Shown here: in pieces, positions 32,913-46,149 of the stretch | Position numbering within the stretch: position 1 is the first letter of the stretch | Layout of the letters: each line of letters opens with the position of its first letter | Source: Diphasiastrum complanatum | Taxonomy: Eukaryota > Streptophyta > Lycopodiopsida > Lycopodiales > Lycopodiaceae | Length of the DNA: 64,000 nucleotides | Assembly (NCBI GenBank): GCA_029204225.1 | Contig: CM055096.1 | Span: forward strand, 31,253,767 to 31,317,766 | Direction of reading: 5' to 3' | Notes under the pieces: generated by a model | What the model was told of the DNA's origin: nothing | The model's input: the letters and a program-made list of their open reading frames with translations, nothing else | The model's database searches: none | Program-made: the position numbers and the translations under genes

Positions 32913-34733
32913 TCCATCACCTATAAAAATGGCACATGCACTTATGGATTTCCTATCCATTAGATCTACTGCAAAGTCTGAATATAAAAATCTAAACAAG
33001 TTAGGAGATGATCCCCTATAAACAATGCCAAAATCTCTAGAGCCCGAGATGTACCTCAATACTCTCTTGCCTGGATTCCAATGCTCCACACTAGGATCAT
33101 GCATGAATTGACTTAATCTACCAACGCAATAGGTTAGATCATGTCTTGATCTAATTTCCAAAAATCTATAATAAAGTGAATGATCATGTTCACTCGTAAT
33201 TCTGGAAAAGTAGAAAAGTGTTAAGCTTAGCATACCAACTCCTTGGTGCTTGCTTAAGTGATGTCCTCCTTGGTTTGACTCGAAGATGCCTCTTTGTTGT
33301 GGGTATATTATGTACATAAATAAATAAGTGGGTCCTACCACTCTAACTACTGTCTAGCCTTACTTAGTGGGCCCTGTTGCAGTATAGTGTATACAGTTAG
33401 AATAATAAGTGTGAGGCACTGGCGTCATGCGTCTATAAGCCCAGCCACCAATGAGCATGTTAATTAAATAGTTTGAGTTGTGTTCTAGTGACTTGGGCCC
33501 TAAGTAGCAGTCCTTTGAGAGAAGTCATCAATGAAAGTTAGGAAATAGAGAGCTCCCTCTGTCGAAGCAATTGACATCGGGCCACAAATGTTGCCGTGTA
33601 TAAGGTCAAGCAAGCCTTTGGAAGTATGAACTGAATCTGAAATGAAAGGACTTCTGACATGCTGGTTGATAATACAAATTTCGCATGGAGAAGTTGGCTT
33701 GCTGACAGAAGGCAGATCTTGTACTAGTCTATGAGCAGACATTTGCTGGATACTATTGAAATTGAGGTGGCCAAGTCTGAGATGCCACAACATATCAATT
33801 GATTTAGAAGTGGTTGTATGAAGAGTTTGATTGTTTGAAGAGTAACAGTGGCTGAGTTTGTAAAGATAGCCGCTTCTTCTTCCAAAGGCTAGAACCTTCC
33901 GAGATCTGTCAAGCATTGTGCAGTCTTTTGTATTGAATTCGACCTGCCGGCCTGAGTTGGTGATTCTGCTAACTAAGAGCAGATTCTTGGTCAGATTTGG
34001 AACGTGGAGAACGTTGGACACAATTTGACTTCACCATTCAAGAATTCGATTGAATGTGATGAGTTGTCTCCAAGTTGCACAAGTCTTGTATGGGTTGATG
34101 ATTTGTAGTCCTTGAACTGGTCGCGATGGTGAGTCATGTGTTGAGTTGCTTTAGAATCTAGATATCATGAATTGATATCATATTGTTCTCCGACTTTGGT
34201 CATGAAAGCTACTTCATCTTCTTCTTGCTGCTGAATTGAGTGACTGGTTGTAGCACTATGTGCTTGTTGTTGGAACTGCTTCTTCTTTTCATTGTTGTAC
34301 TTCAAAGTTCAACAGTCCTTTTCTTTGTGACCAGTCCTCTTACAGTATATGCATAACAGTTTCTACACTGGTTGGAATGATGAAGAACTTGAATTCGATC
34401 CTGAACCGAAATTTGGTCTAGTCTGCATGTTGCTCTTATTGTCAATATAACATGACTTTGTAGATCTCTTGGATCTAAACTTCTGATTTTTGAAATAAAG
34501 AGCTTGAGGATCCGATCCTGAGCCTAAGGAGGATGCTGATCTTCTGATCTCCTCTTGTAGAAGCGACAATATTACTCTTGATAGAGTGAGGTGCTTCTGG
34601 GTAGAAATTGCCAATACCCAATTTTTGTAGGCTTCAGGTAGACTCGATAATAGAGTCATGAGTGCATCAAAATCCTCTATGACTGAGCCAGTTGTAGTCA
34701 TTTGCTCCATAAGATTTTTGAACGTGTTGAGAT

Positions 34734-34980
34734 AGTTAAGAAAATAGTTTAAACACCCGACCGGATCAATCACCACATCACAATATCAAGTGCAATAAGA
34801 CAAGACAACAAAATTGCTCTTCACCAACTGTATATTCAACTAATAAGTAATTACAAGGATAAAGTTGCTTAAAAGCACTCAAAGGGCTCGTAAAAGAAAG
34901 ACGGCCAGATAATTCTAGAACTGAGCACATGGGGTCGAAATAAGAAATCATTGTATAAGTCAATCATTGCTATTTTAACT
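34734..34980 (-). repeat. 3' LTR of the 34734 copia element
   Basis: 247 bp, AGTTAAAATAG...CTTAACT on the minus strand, flanked on its outer side by the target duplication. Confidence 0.9.
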
Positions 34981-35071
34981 CTCTCCCTCAATGATCAGCG
35001 TCTCTCTTTATTTTAGAGTTTACTCTATTCATGGAACATACCTTCATGATAGTATTACAAGTAAAGGCTTT

Positions 35072-35717
35072 TTACATAACCAGATCTAAGCCAAGTTTGG
35101 CTCTAAAAGTCTCAAACTTTTCTTTACTTAAAGCTTTCATAAATATATCAGCAACTTGTAACAACGTAGAACAGTGTACAATATTTATATCTTCATATTG
35201 TAGTTTCTCACGCACAAAGTGATATTTTACCTCAATATGTTTTGTCCTTGCATGAAAGACATGATTCTTAACCAATTGTATTCCACTTTGACTGTCACAG
35301 AAAATAACAGTAGGATTTACCTGCTTTATGCCAATCTCACATAATAACTTACATAGCCAAACAGCTTCCTGGGTAGCAGAACTTAACACTTTATATTCAG
35401 CTTCTGTAGAAGAAAGAGAGATAGTATCTTACTTCTTGCTAGACCATGAAAAACAACCGCTACCAAAATTGAAGGCATAACCTCATTGTTGACTTTCTAT
35501 CATCTACACTTCCTGCCCAATCAGCGTCAACATAACCCTGCAACTCAGGTAAAACACTTTGTCTTTTGTAAATTAGGCCAAGGTTAGGTGTCGCCTTCAC
35601 ATACCTCAAAATCCTTTTTGCAGCTTTCCAATGGTCCATAGTGGGTGATGACATGAATTGGCTAATCAAACTTACAACATAGCAGATATCAGGATGTGTA
35701 GTCGTAAGATATATCAA
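35072..35717 (-). pseudogene. Copia RNase H
   Basis: PTMDHWKAAKRILRYVK and YVDADWAGSVDDRKST (first acidic residues), then AVWLCKLLCEIGIKQ and SGIQLVKNHVFHARTKHIEV. Part of the 34734 element; not intact. Confidence 0.85.
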
Positions 35718-35819
35718 ACTCCCAACTAGCTGACGAAATAGAGTAGCGTCAACATGTGCACTATCATCAATACGAGATAATTTCTTACCAGCTTCGCAAG
35801 GGGTGATGGAAGGTTTGCA

Positions 35820-36866
35820 CTATGTCATGCGAAATCTCTCCAATACCTCGCGCACATACTTGTTTTGACATAACCTGATTTCACTACCAGTTTGCCATAC
35901 TTCGACACCCAAGCAGTAGTGTATAAGATCTAAATCTGTCATCTCAAACTGCTTGCATAAGTTGGCTTTGATAGAACGAGTGAGGTTCTCATCATTGCCC
36001 GTGATAATGATATCATCAACATAAAGTACAATCAAGGAAATGCTATCTTCGTTTATAAGAACATAAAGATTTGGATCTGAATTTGTTCTTACAAACCCAT
36101 GAGAAAGAAAATAATTGTCAATGCGTCCATACCATGCGCGTGGCGCTTGCTTAAGGCCATAAAGTGCTTTGTGTAGCTTACATGCCTTCTGTTCTTGTCC
36201 TTTTGCCATGAAGCCCTGCGGTTGGACCATGTAAACTTCTTCCTCTAAGTCACCATTCAAAAATGCGGACTTCACATCCATTTGATGGATCTTCCACCCA
36301 AAATGAGATGCTAGGGCAATGATAAGGCGTAGCGTAGTCCACTTAGCCACTAGAGCAAATGTCTCTTCATAGTCAATTCTTTTACTTTGCTCATAATCCT
36401 TCACTACTAGGCGTGCCTTATGCTTTGATATTGTGCCATCCGCATGAAACTTTGTTCTAAACACCCATTTGTTGTCAATGGGTTTCTTTCCAAGTGGTAG
36501 ATCAACCAACTCCCATGTATCATGTCTGTGGATGGATTCCATCTCATCCTCCATTGCCCTTTGCCACTCTTTGTGATCTTTTGTCTCATCAAAGGTTGAT
36601 GGCTCCCGACATTTCAAAATGTCACTCATTAGGACATAGTTCACATGATAACGATTGGGAGACTTCATTTCCCGCGTTGATCTTCTCACTTCTCCTTGTG
36701 TGCTAGATCCTGATTGATTTAGCTTTGCGTCCTTCATGATCTTCTCATACCATTTTGGTATCTTAGATTCAAGTGATACACTACGTGGAGAGTATGTATC
36801 CCAAGGAGTGTCCAAGTAATGTCTCTTACTTCCAACCGATTTCTCCTTTATTGCTCCTATTGGCAA
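35820..36866 (-). pseudogene. Copia reverse transcriptase, long open region
   Basis: WQRAMEDEMESIHRHDTWEL, NKWVFRTKFHADGTISKHKA, FGWKIHQMDVKSAFLNGDLE, KALYGLKQAPRAWYGRID and the active-site box LIVLYVDDIIITGND occur in the standard order. It would copy element RNA into cDNA. It is the longest open stretch in the window (348 codons). The element as a whole is broken. Confidence 0.92.
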
Positions 36867-37249
36867 GTACCTTCCCCTAGGCTCTTGATTAGGTGGTGTC
36901 CTCTCATACTCGCCCTTCGACTCTCATCTTCATGTGCATCATCTTGTGGAGCGTTTTCTTCATCTTCTTCTTCCAGAATTGTGGGAAGTCTTTTGATGCT
37001 TTCACCACTTGCATGGTCTTCATCTTCATACCTATGAGACTCATCAAAGATCACATCTTTGCTTATGTGAATCTTGTTCATTACATGATCAAAACACATG
37101 TACACCTTTGTCCTCTCGTCATAACCGACGAAGATACACTTGATTGCTTTGGCATCAGGTTTCTTTCGCTCTTCCTTTGGCACATGTACATAGGCCCTAC
37201 ATCCAATGACACGAAACTTGGCGATTTTTGGCTTTATTCCTATAAATGC

Positions 37250-38182
37250 TTATTCGGGAGTCACATTTGGAATCACAACTGTAGGGCTCCTATTTTGCAA
37301 AAATGTTGTCGCACTGCACGCTTCCGACCAAAGTGAATCGGTCAAGCCCATTTGCTTCATCATAGAGCGTGCACTCTCCATAATAGTCTTGTTTTTCCTT
37401 TCAGCTACACCATTACTATGTGGCGTATGTGATTGTGTGAATTGTCTTTTGATGTCATGTTCTTTGCAAAAGTCCTCAAAATCATCAGATTTGTATTCGC
37501 CCCCTCTATCGGATCTTAGCACTTTGATGCGTGCATCCAGTTGGTTCTCTACTAAAGTCTTGAACTCTTTGAAGCGAGCAAAAGCGTCAGATTTCTTCTT
37601 CAAGAAATAAATCCATGTTCTCCTAGAGTAATCATCTATGAAAGTCATAAAATGATATGATTTCCCCAACGACATGGTCTTCATTGGGCCGCACAGGTCG
37701 CTGTGAATAAGTTCCAGCGGTTTCTTAGCTCTTGCAACTCCACATTTCTTGAATGTCTCCCTGTGATGCTTTCCCATGACACATCCTTCACATATTGTGT
37801 GATGATCATCCTGCAATGCTGGTAATCCTATTACCATCTTCAGCTTTGCCATCAATCTTAAGCTCCCATAGTTCAAGTGACCAAGTCTTATGTGCCACAA
37901 CTCAGGTTGAGATGTTGTTGAGATAGCCAAATCATATTCTCCTGGTATTGTAGCATCCAATTTATAAAGGCCACAATTACTATCTCTATAACCTTTCGCC
38001 ACCACTTTATGGTTGTGGTTCATATTTCTCATAAGGCATCCATCCTTGACAAATTCAACCTTAAGATGTTGATTTGCCATTACTCCAATAGAAAGCAAAC
38101 TCTTTTTGAGTTCAAAAACATAAAGCACATTAGGGATATTCTTGATTTTACTATCAGAAAATTGCACAGGTACATTGCCCAC
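37250..38182 (-). pseudogene. Copia GAG-pre-integrase and integrase
   Basis: HHCC zinc region (LWHIRLGHLNYGSL ... CEGCVMGKHH), then LIHSDLCGPM, VLRSDRGGEYKSDDF and NGVAERKNKTIME, carrying the D-D-E residues. 310 open codons. Part of the 34734 element. Confidence 0.92.
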
Positions 38183-38261
38183 ACCCTGTATTTGACATTC
38201 CTCCCCATTGGCTTGAGTGACCTTATCCCCATCATGGATTGGTGAGAATTTCTCAAACCAA

Positions 38262-39200
38262 TCATTTCCCAGTCATATGTTTTGTGGCGCCTGAATCTAT
38301 GAACCATCTGGCACCATCATCAACCTGGGATGCCAATGCCGATGAGAAGACACTTGTCTTGTCATCTTCTCCATCATCTTTGGCAATGTTGCCTTGTTGT
38401 TTCACTTTTCTCGCCTTTATGTCTGTTTTCTTTTTGTAACACTCGCGTGCCCAATGACCCGATTTGTGGCAATAGTAACATTCGCCTTTCTTCTTCTTTT
38501 TTGCCTTTGATGACGACTCTCCCTCGTCATCCTCATCCTTGGTTATCTTGGGAATCCTCTTCCATCCTTTCTGCTTGCCTTTAGCAAGCAAGGCTTGATC
38601 CTCCTGTGGGGTTTGCCTTGACTTCACCACTTCGCGACGCTGCTCTTCCTGCAACATGAAAGTCTTCAAAAGTAGGCAATCTATCCCTCGAAGAAATGCC
38701 GCTCACAAACATCTGTAGCCCTTTCGAGACACCGCTCATTGTGGTATGTACCAATTCAACGTCCCTAATTGGTTCTCCAATTGCTACAAGTTGATCTCTC
38801 AGCTCCTTTTTCCTGGTGAAGAAAGATCCCACCGATTTGCTTTTTTCCATCCTTACTGTGTTCAATCTCAACTTCAAGAACATGGCCCGATCTGGATTGC
38901 AAGTTTGAAATTGCATTCTAAGAGCTTCCCAAGCTCCCCTAGCCATCGTGGCATCACTTATATGAGTGATCACATGGTCTTTCACTGAAAGATTGATCAA
39001 GTACAATGCTCTCTGTGTCTTTTTATCAAAGGCCCTCATGTCACCTGGAGTGGTATTTGTCGGACTTCAATACCTGCCATGATCTCCCATAATTCTTTCT
39101 CCATCAAAATGCTCTTCATTTTGAATTTCCAGATGTTATAGTTAGAAGCCCCATCAAGTTTGCTTGTATCGCCCAAAATTGACTCATTGATGTTTTCCAT
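38262..39200 (-). pseudogene. Copia gag and protease start
   Basis: A gag start KLDGASNYNIWKFKMKSIL, a helical part (GAWEALRMQFQ, MFLKLRLNTVRME), the zinc knuckle CYYCHKSGHWARECY (C-x2-C-x4-H-x4-C) and the protease motif WFIDSGATKHMTG. Part of the 34734 element. Confidence 0.85.
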
Positions 39201-39239
39201 TTTCAAACTGCTTGAAACTTCACCTGTAGGCTATAAAGT

Positions 39240-40448
39240 GTATGCCAAAGCCCACCATGATGTCAGAAATAAAAAATAATGACCTGCAATTTTTGGCTTA
39301 CTAGGCCACCCGCCGCTCTTTCGCCAGATTGAAAGCCAAACTGGCGTCGCTTTCCAAAATGCTTCTCGTCACCAACTCCCAGCTACCTGCCCAATGGAAT
39401 GGTGAAATCACTTCTAACGCGTTCCAAACACTTTCTTCATGGCAATCACTCTGTTTTGGTGTATCGTACTTGCAGGTACAGTCAGGGTGCCCTTTGTTTG
39501 GAGGCTATACCTTTCGTTTGGCCAAAATAGGCTAAAGGAGGTGAAAATAAGGGCAATTTGGGCTTTTGAACTGTTTCTTCAATGTGAAGAAAGTTCACCT
39601 TTCAAAAATTTGGGACCCAACAATTGTTTTAGTTTGAAAATTTTTAATGAAAAGAAGGCCTATTTTGCCTTTCAGTTCTTCAGGACCCTTACAAAGCCCA
39701 TCTAAGGGTGATCCTCCATCCTGTGGCCCACGTTTCTCCCTGAGAACTTCATCTTGGCCGTTGATTTATTTGAGACTTATCCGATGGTCCAAAAAAAGGG
39801 CTGGGCATTAAAGCCCACTCCTCCACGTGCTAAACACCTTCAGCCGCTACAGACTAACCTGGCTGGCTGGTCACGCGTGACTTCTGCGCCTCCCTCCTCC
39901 TCTTCTCTTTGTGATGGCAGCTCCAAGCTTATATATTCAAGCTATGGAAATTTTTGATAGCTCCACTCCTGCACACTGGCTGATCCACGGCCGCCCACGG
40001 CCTCTCCACACAACCACAACATTAGTAGGGCGCCCACTTCTAGCTCTTCACTTCTATGAAAAACCTTGTAGATGGAGATAGATCTTCAATGTTACCTACT
40101 TAAACCCCAGCCATGAAAGAAGAGAGACTTCTTGGGCTATGCTTAGGTTTTCTCTGAGCTAACTTTTTGCAGCCTTCTACTGCACTCAGGTCGCCCTACT
40201 GCAGCAATTATATGCTTCAAACGGATCTTCAATTGGCTTCAAATTGAATCCACACTAGGCAGCCTTTCTACGGAGTTTTATGCTTTTGTTTAGCTTCTCG
40301 TTTCAACCAACAATCCCCTGCCTCTGAATCTTCTTACAGTTTTGAGCTATTCCACGAATCTCCACAGACTCGGTTTTGTGCTTCCTAGCCAACAAACCAT
40401 TGTGAATTTGCAGCTCTCTGTTCTTGTCCGGTGATTGTGGCCACCAAG
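39240..40448 (-). other. Untranslated leader of the 34734 copia element
   Basis: About 1.2 kb between the primer-binding site and gag without a recognisable domain. It contains the palindrome GGGCGCCC (40028-40035) in a GTAGGGCGCCCAC context, shared with other leaders here. Confidence 0.6.
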
Positions 40449-40461
40449 GGCTCTGATACCA

Positions 40462-40701
40462 AGTTAAGAAAATAGTTTAAACACCCGACCGGATCAATTA
40501 CCATAGCACAACATCAAGTGCAATAAGACAAGACAATAGAATTGCTCTCCACAAACTGTACATTCAACCAATAAGTAAGTACAAAGACAAAATTGCTTAA
40601 AAGCGTTCAAAGGGCTCGTAAAAGAAAGACGACCCGATAATTCTAGAATTGAGCACACGTGGTGCTGTCGAAATAATAAGTCGATCATTGCTATTTTAAC
40701 T
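40462..40701 (-). repeat. 5' LTR of the 34734 copia element
   Basis: 240 bp, same ends as the 3' copy, directly followed on the minus strand by TGGTATCAGAGCC. Confidence 0.9.
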
Positions 40702-40984
40702 GAGATGACTCAAAACACTTTTTGCGTCAAACATCCTCAAGGTGAAGAATTTCTTCCTCAAGTGTAACTTAGAAGTAACATCCTTGATATCGTACAGAGT
40801 TGCTAAGATGTCCCATGCATTCTTAGCAGTCTGAGCAGCATGTATGTGGCTGATCTGAGTATCCTTGATGTCGAGAGTGATCATGGCAAATGCTTTGCCA
40901 TCTCTCAGTCTCCACTTGGTGATGCTAGTTGCATCACCGTATGGTTTGAGCTATGTGCCATCAACGATGTCTTGCAGTTCTTTG

Positions 40985-42023
40985 TGTTGGATCTATTTCC
41001 TCTAAGTCACCTAAATCCCATTTTTAATCTGCCTCCATTCATGCTGCATATTTACTCGCGTTGTCGCGCAGTCTGCATATTCACATGCAAATTCTCACAG
41101 GCGATGAAAAGAGAAAAGCAAAGGCTGACGTCACACCCTCTTCGTGCTCATGCAACTGCGCTAACAAACTAGACGGCGACTGCAGCCACCCACGATCTCC
41201 TACAGACAACACATCCACCCTGTACTTTCTTCATCTGCACACCTATAGCATTATGTATATATATTGAATACCATTTGCGTATTCATTAACAAAAAACAAC
41301 AAGAGAAGAAACTAGTAAGCGAGAGAGAATGAAGAAGAGAAGCTTATCAGAGATAGACAAAAAGTAGATGCTCTGTGCATTGATTCTTTAATTTGTCAGC
41401 AATAAGGTTTCATTCCTTTTACAGTTTGAATAAGCTTCGTAGGGCACACGGTTTCGTCCGCTACTGTCTTGTGCTCTACCGCATTATTGACATGTATATT
41501 TGATATACTTAATCTTATACAGTTCTTTGTTCTGCGTTCAGATTTGTGTTAACATTGCTATGCTTATTATTCATTATGTCTGATCTTTCTAGTTGCTTTT
41601 TCTGGTAATAGACGACTAACATTTAGTCTTGTCTTTTGCGAATGTTTCACGACTAATTATCAGTCGAGCATTGTCTAGCTCTTTGTGAATCATCGTGACA
41701 CATAATTTGTCTAGCTATTCGCGACAAATTATTTTTTTGGCGCTTCGTTTATTAATGTTTGGCTATGTAATCAAGAACGACCGTGATTTCCATCACTAAC
41801 GTTCTGTTCATTTTGATAGGCGTAGTCATGCTTTCGGAGAGAGTCGCATAGCTCATTCTGCTGCGCACGAACAATTTTTGTTCGAGTTCGTTTCTTGTTC
41901 GAGTTCGTTTCTCGTTCGTATTTTGTTTCTCATTCGTGTTCGTCTTACCCCTCTGAGCTAAATTTTTTGTTTTTTAACATACGACACCTTTCTCAACTCT
42001 CGCTACTCCCCCTCTCTCCAACA
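40985..42023 (+). repeat. 5' LTR of the 40985 copia element
   Basis: 1039 bp, TGTTGG...CCAACA. A short tandem stretch of GTTCGAGTTCGTTTCT-type units lies near its end (41878-41945). Confidence 0.93.
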
Positions 42024-42181
42024 TGGTATCAGAGCTATTTTCATAGCTTGATAAGTTTCCATAGTACAAGACTCTACTGGCCAATAGAGTAATTGTTTTC
42101 TTGTTCTGTATTTCAGCATCAGATTTTCATACTTAAGTCACTGATAATTTCTTCTATCACTTATACTGATTCCTCCACATG

Positions 42182-43022
42182 AATTTCCAAAAGAAAGCCA
42201 GTCCTATCATGGACAAGCTTGATGGAGCCAATTACCATCTGTGGAAATTTAAGATGAAAATTGTACTAATGGCTGAAGAATTGTATGACGTTGTTACATG
42301 TGCATAAGGAAAACCCGAGGCAGACAACGCAGCAATCACCAGATAGAAGCTGAAGGATGGAAAGGCTTTCACGTTGATCATCCTCAACATCACGGATACC
42401 TAGATCGGCCATGTATGTGAGGCTCAGACATCGAAAGAAGTCTGAAACATCTTGAGTACACTATATGAAGTGCGAGATATAGCTTCCAAGCTACAATCTC
42501 AAGAAGAAATTCTACTCCCTCAAGATGACGAATGGTGATTCTCTACAGAATCACATTAATCAGTTCAAGAACCTGCTAAGACAAATGGCCGTTGTTGGAT
42601 CTGTCATTGACGATCAAGATACAGTGATGCAACTGCTTACAAGCTTGCCAAGCTCTTACGACAGTTGGGTGATGATCATCACGACTCATCCAAAATTGAC
42701 TCTTTCGAAAGTCATTACTATGTTGTTGCAGGAAGACACGCGGAGGAATGAAGCCTCAAGTTCCTCAGTTGATTCTCACGCCTTGTACACCAACAAGAGC
42801 ACGACAAAGCAGAAGAAGAAGAAAGACCTGAAGCAATCAAAGCCAGACCAGAAACCAGCTCAGCACAAAGAACAGTCGAATCCGCATACAAAGAAGAAGT
42901 TGTTCTGCAGATACTGCAAACAAAACAACCACGAAATACAAGACTGCCGAATACTTCAAGCGAAGAACAACAGCAAGGGGCAGTCGAATCAAGTGGCAAA
43001 TGTAGCTACAGAAGCTCCATAG
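42182..43022 (+). pseudogene. Copia gag
   Basis: Gag start DKLDGANYHLWKFKMK, helical UBN2-type part (LLTSLPSSYDSWVMIITTHP), a basic QKKKKDLKQSKPDQ linker and the zinc knuckle CRYCKQNNHEIQDC. Fossil. Confidence 0.85.
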
Positions 43023-43410
43023 CCTATTCAAGAAGCGGATCATGATGCCTTCATGACCAGTCATCAAGGAGCATCTGGCGACAGTTCTTGGTTCCTGGAT
43101 TCCGGAGCCACTCAGCATATGACTAGCCTCATTGGTTGTTTCGAGTCCTATACACCTTACCGTACCCAGAAATATGTCCACCTTGGTGACAATAGCACAC
43201 AAGCTATTAAAGGTGAAGGCACTGTAAGATTAAACTTTGCCAATGATCAGTCTAGGCTACCCTCTAAAGTCCTCTATGTACCAAATTTATCTACGAATCT
43301 GCTCTCTGTAAGTAGAATCACAGTAACACAGAGTAGAATTCGAATGTGATCAGTGTAAAGTAGTTGATAGGACATGCAAGGTCCTAGCACTCGGAAAGAG
43401 GCATGGATAC

Positions 43411-44301
43411 TTGTACAGATTGAGTCATTGCTTTTCTGCCTCTAGTCAGGCTCTCAATACTTCCATTCATTCAATTAAATATTTACTTTGGCATTATAGA
43501 CTTGGTCATTTAAATCATGTTGTTGTACAACAAATGTCTAGACAATCTATTGTTCTTGATCTTGACTATCCTCACGAAAGAGTCGAGTCACCTGTCTGTC
43601 AAGACTGTCTAGTTGGTAAACAGACTAGGAAACCTTTTAAATCAAGCCATCAGCATAGTGCTAGAGGATTGCTAGATGTTGTACATTCAGATATTTGTGG
43701 CCCGATGTAAAATTCTTATGGCCCAATGAAAAATCCTTCACTGAAGGATGCCAAGTATTTTATAACCTTTATTGATGAATTTTCCAAAAGGACCATGGTG
43801 TATTTTATAAAGAAGTAATTAGAAGCCTTCAACTACTTCAGAATCTTCAAGGAGCGTGCAGAGAAGGAGACTGAAAGAATGATCAAGGCCCTCAAGTCAG
43901 ACAACGGTGGAGAATATATCTTTATCGAATTTAAGGAGTACTGCCAAAGCCAAGGCATTGACCAACAATTCACCACTCCTTACAATCCTCAGTCTAATGG
44001 CTTAGCCGAGAGGAAGAACCGTACTCTGATCGAATATGCCAAATGTATGCTATCACATGCATTGTTGTCCAAGAGATTCTGGGCTGAAGCTGTCTCCACT
44101 GCAGCCTACGTCCAGAACAGATGTTCGACCAAGGCCCTCTCAAACAAGACACCCCATGAGGTGTGGACAAGATCTAAGCCTTCTTTGAAAGAACCTAAGA
44201 TTGTTTGGGTGCATTGCCTACGTGCAGATCCCAAAAGACACGAGGAAGAAATTGGACTTCCAAGGTCTCAAGACCATCCTGATCGGATATACTTCATCTG
44301 A
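43411..44301 (+). pseudogene. Copia integrase region
   Basis: LLWHYRLGHLNH and CQDCLVGKQTRKPF (HHCC), VVHSDICGPM, IKALKSDNGGEYIFIEF and NGLAERKNRTLIEY with the acidic triad contexts. Fossil. Confidence 0.88.
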
Positions 44302-44464
44302 TAATACTTATGAGCTGTATGATCATAATACCCAAAAAATCTTGTATAGTCGGGATATAGTTTTCATCGAGGATCAGTTCGTCGACCTCAAAGGCAAGGA
44401 TGTTGCTCAAGAAAAACCCTCATCTCCTACCGATGACATGACAGTCTGAGCTTCTGGCTCAGGC

Positions 44465-45208
44465 GTGTCTATTGTCGACCCACTTCGAGATAGCGAATCA
44501 GACGAAGATGTTGCTGCTACCCAGCAACAAATCCCAAAAGCAGTTCTTCAGTCGAATCCTCCCAGAAGATCAAGCCGAGTGCGCACACAGCCCACAAGGT
44601 ATACTCCTAAGTCTGTTTGTCTCTTGATACGGGAACCGATGACAGTTGAAGAGGCACTCAACCAACTAGACTCTGATCTTTGGAGAGAAGCTATGGACAG
44701 AGAGTATTCCTCTATGATCAAGAACCAAACATGGTCATTAATCGAAGCTCCTATTGGTTGTAATATCGTTGATTGCAAATGGATATTTAAGATCAAATAC
44801 AATGCCAGTAAAGCAATTAACCGAAGGAAGGCAAGACTGGTAGCAAGAGGATTCACCCAGATCTCGAATGTCGACTACAATGAGACTTTTAGTCCAATCA
44901 TCAAACATTCGTCAATCCGAATGCTCCTTTCTTATGCTACAGCTGCTGACCTCGAAGTGCATCAACTCAATGTACAAACAGCCTATTTGAATGAAGTGAT
45001 ACAAGAAGATATCTACATGATCCAGCCCGAAGAATACATTCTGGAAGGTTTGAAAAATCATGTTTGTAAACTCCACAGAGCACTGTACGGCTTGAAACAG
45101 TCTGCCAGAGCTTGGTTTCATAGGATCAACACATTCCTCATCAAACAAGAATTCAAACCAAGCATTGCTGATTGCAACGTCTATTATCATCACCTTGTAT
45201 GTGGATGA
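44465..45208 (+). pseudogene. Copia reverse transcriptase, N-terminal part
   Basis: LWREAMDREYSSMIKNQTWS, CKWIFKIKYNASKAINRRKA, FSPIIKHSSIRMLLSYA, LEVHQLNVQTAYLN and HRALYGLKQSARAWFHRI. The Y-x-DD region and the rest of the domain follow, then RNase H up to about 46080. Fossil. Confidence 0.88.
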
Positions 45209-46149
45209 TATGTTCTCTTTAGCAACAATACCAATATGGTCAAGGATTCGAAACAGATGCTGTTTTCAGAGTTTGACATGACTAATCAAGGCGAAGCTCA
45301 CTTTTGTCTGGGAATTCAAATCCACAGAGACAGAGCAAATCGACTGATTTATATCACTCAACAAAGGTATCTTCACAATGTTCTTAACAGATACAATTTG
45401 ATGGATTGTCAATTAGCTCACTCACCAATGGATCCAGGCCTGCATCTGTCAAAGGACCAATGTCCCCAGACCAAGCAGGGAGTGGAGCAAATGAGAGAAT
45501 ACCCTTATCGATCGATACTAGGATCTCTCATGTATGCAATGGTCTATACAAGACCCGATATCTCTTTTGATGTAAGCTCACTCAGCCAATACATGGTTAA
45601 TCCTCGCATTACCCATTGGAAGGCTCTCATATGGAGATGTTAGCAACGACAATCTTCATCAGCTCAGTGGTTATTTAGATGCAAGCTGGGGAGGAGATGC
45701 AGACAATCGTAAATCCACATCTGGATTTACATTCTTCCTCAACGACGGTCCTCTCAAATGGAATAGTCGTAAGCAAACTTCTATCGCACTTTCTTCTACA
45801 GAGGCAGAATACATTGCTGCTTCTCAATCTATCAAGGAAACGTTTGGGTTGAAAAATTTACTGTCAGATGTTAATCTGAATCAGTATAGCCCTACAATTT
45901 TATTTTGTGATAATTAGAGTGCTATTGTCTTATCGACCAACCCTAGATTTCACTCTAGGAGTAAGCACATTGGAATCAGATATCACTACATCAGGGGCAA
46001 GGTTCTCAACAAGGAAGTGAGCTTAATGTACTGAAGAACGCATGACATGGTTGTAGACATACTCACAAAAGCACTCAGTGTTAATGCAAACAACAATTTT
46101 TGTGCATTTCTTAGTCTGAAGATCAAGGCATTCACAAATCCAGAGGGGG

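Larger units (their letters stand above)
34734..40701 (-). mobile_element. Ty1/copia element with AGTTA...TAACT LTRs, near full length
   Basis: LTRs at 40462-40701 (5', 240 bp) and 34734-34980 (3', 247 bp), with target duplication GAGAT on both sides (34729-34733 and 40702-40706). The primer-binding site is at 40449-40461, the purine tract near 34981-34991. The minus strand reads: leader (40448 to about 39200), gag (about 39200-38300) with knuckle CYYCHKSGHWARECY, protease WFIDSGATKHM, integrase (38182-37250), reverse transcriptase (36866-35820) and RNase H (35717-35072). All domains are present, but frames are interrupted at a handful of places. By eye the LTRs differ by about 10%, so it is an old copy. 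It lies in the gag of the 32913-48296 element. Confidence 0.92.

Noticed and set aside
39329-39957. Plus-strand frames of 67-88 codons
   Set aside because: They lie in the untranslated leader of the minus-strand copia element, on the opposite strand, without a domain.
41878-41945. GTTCGAGTTCG repeats resembling Pol III box B
   Set aside because: No box A at suitable distance and the word is repeated as a simple tandem; not a promoter.
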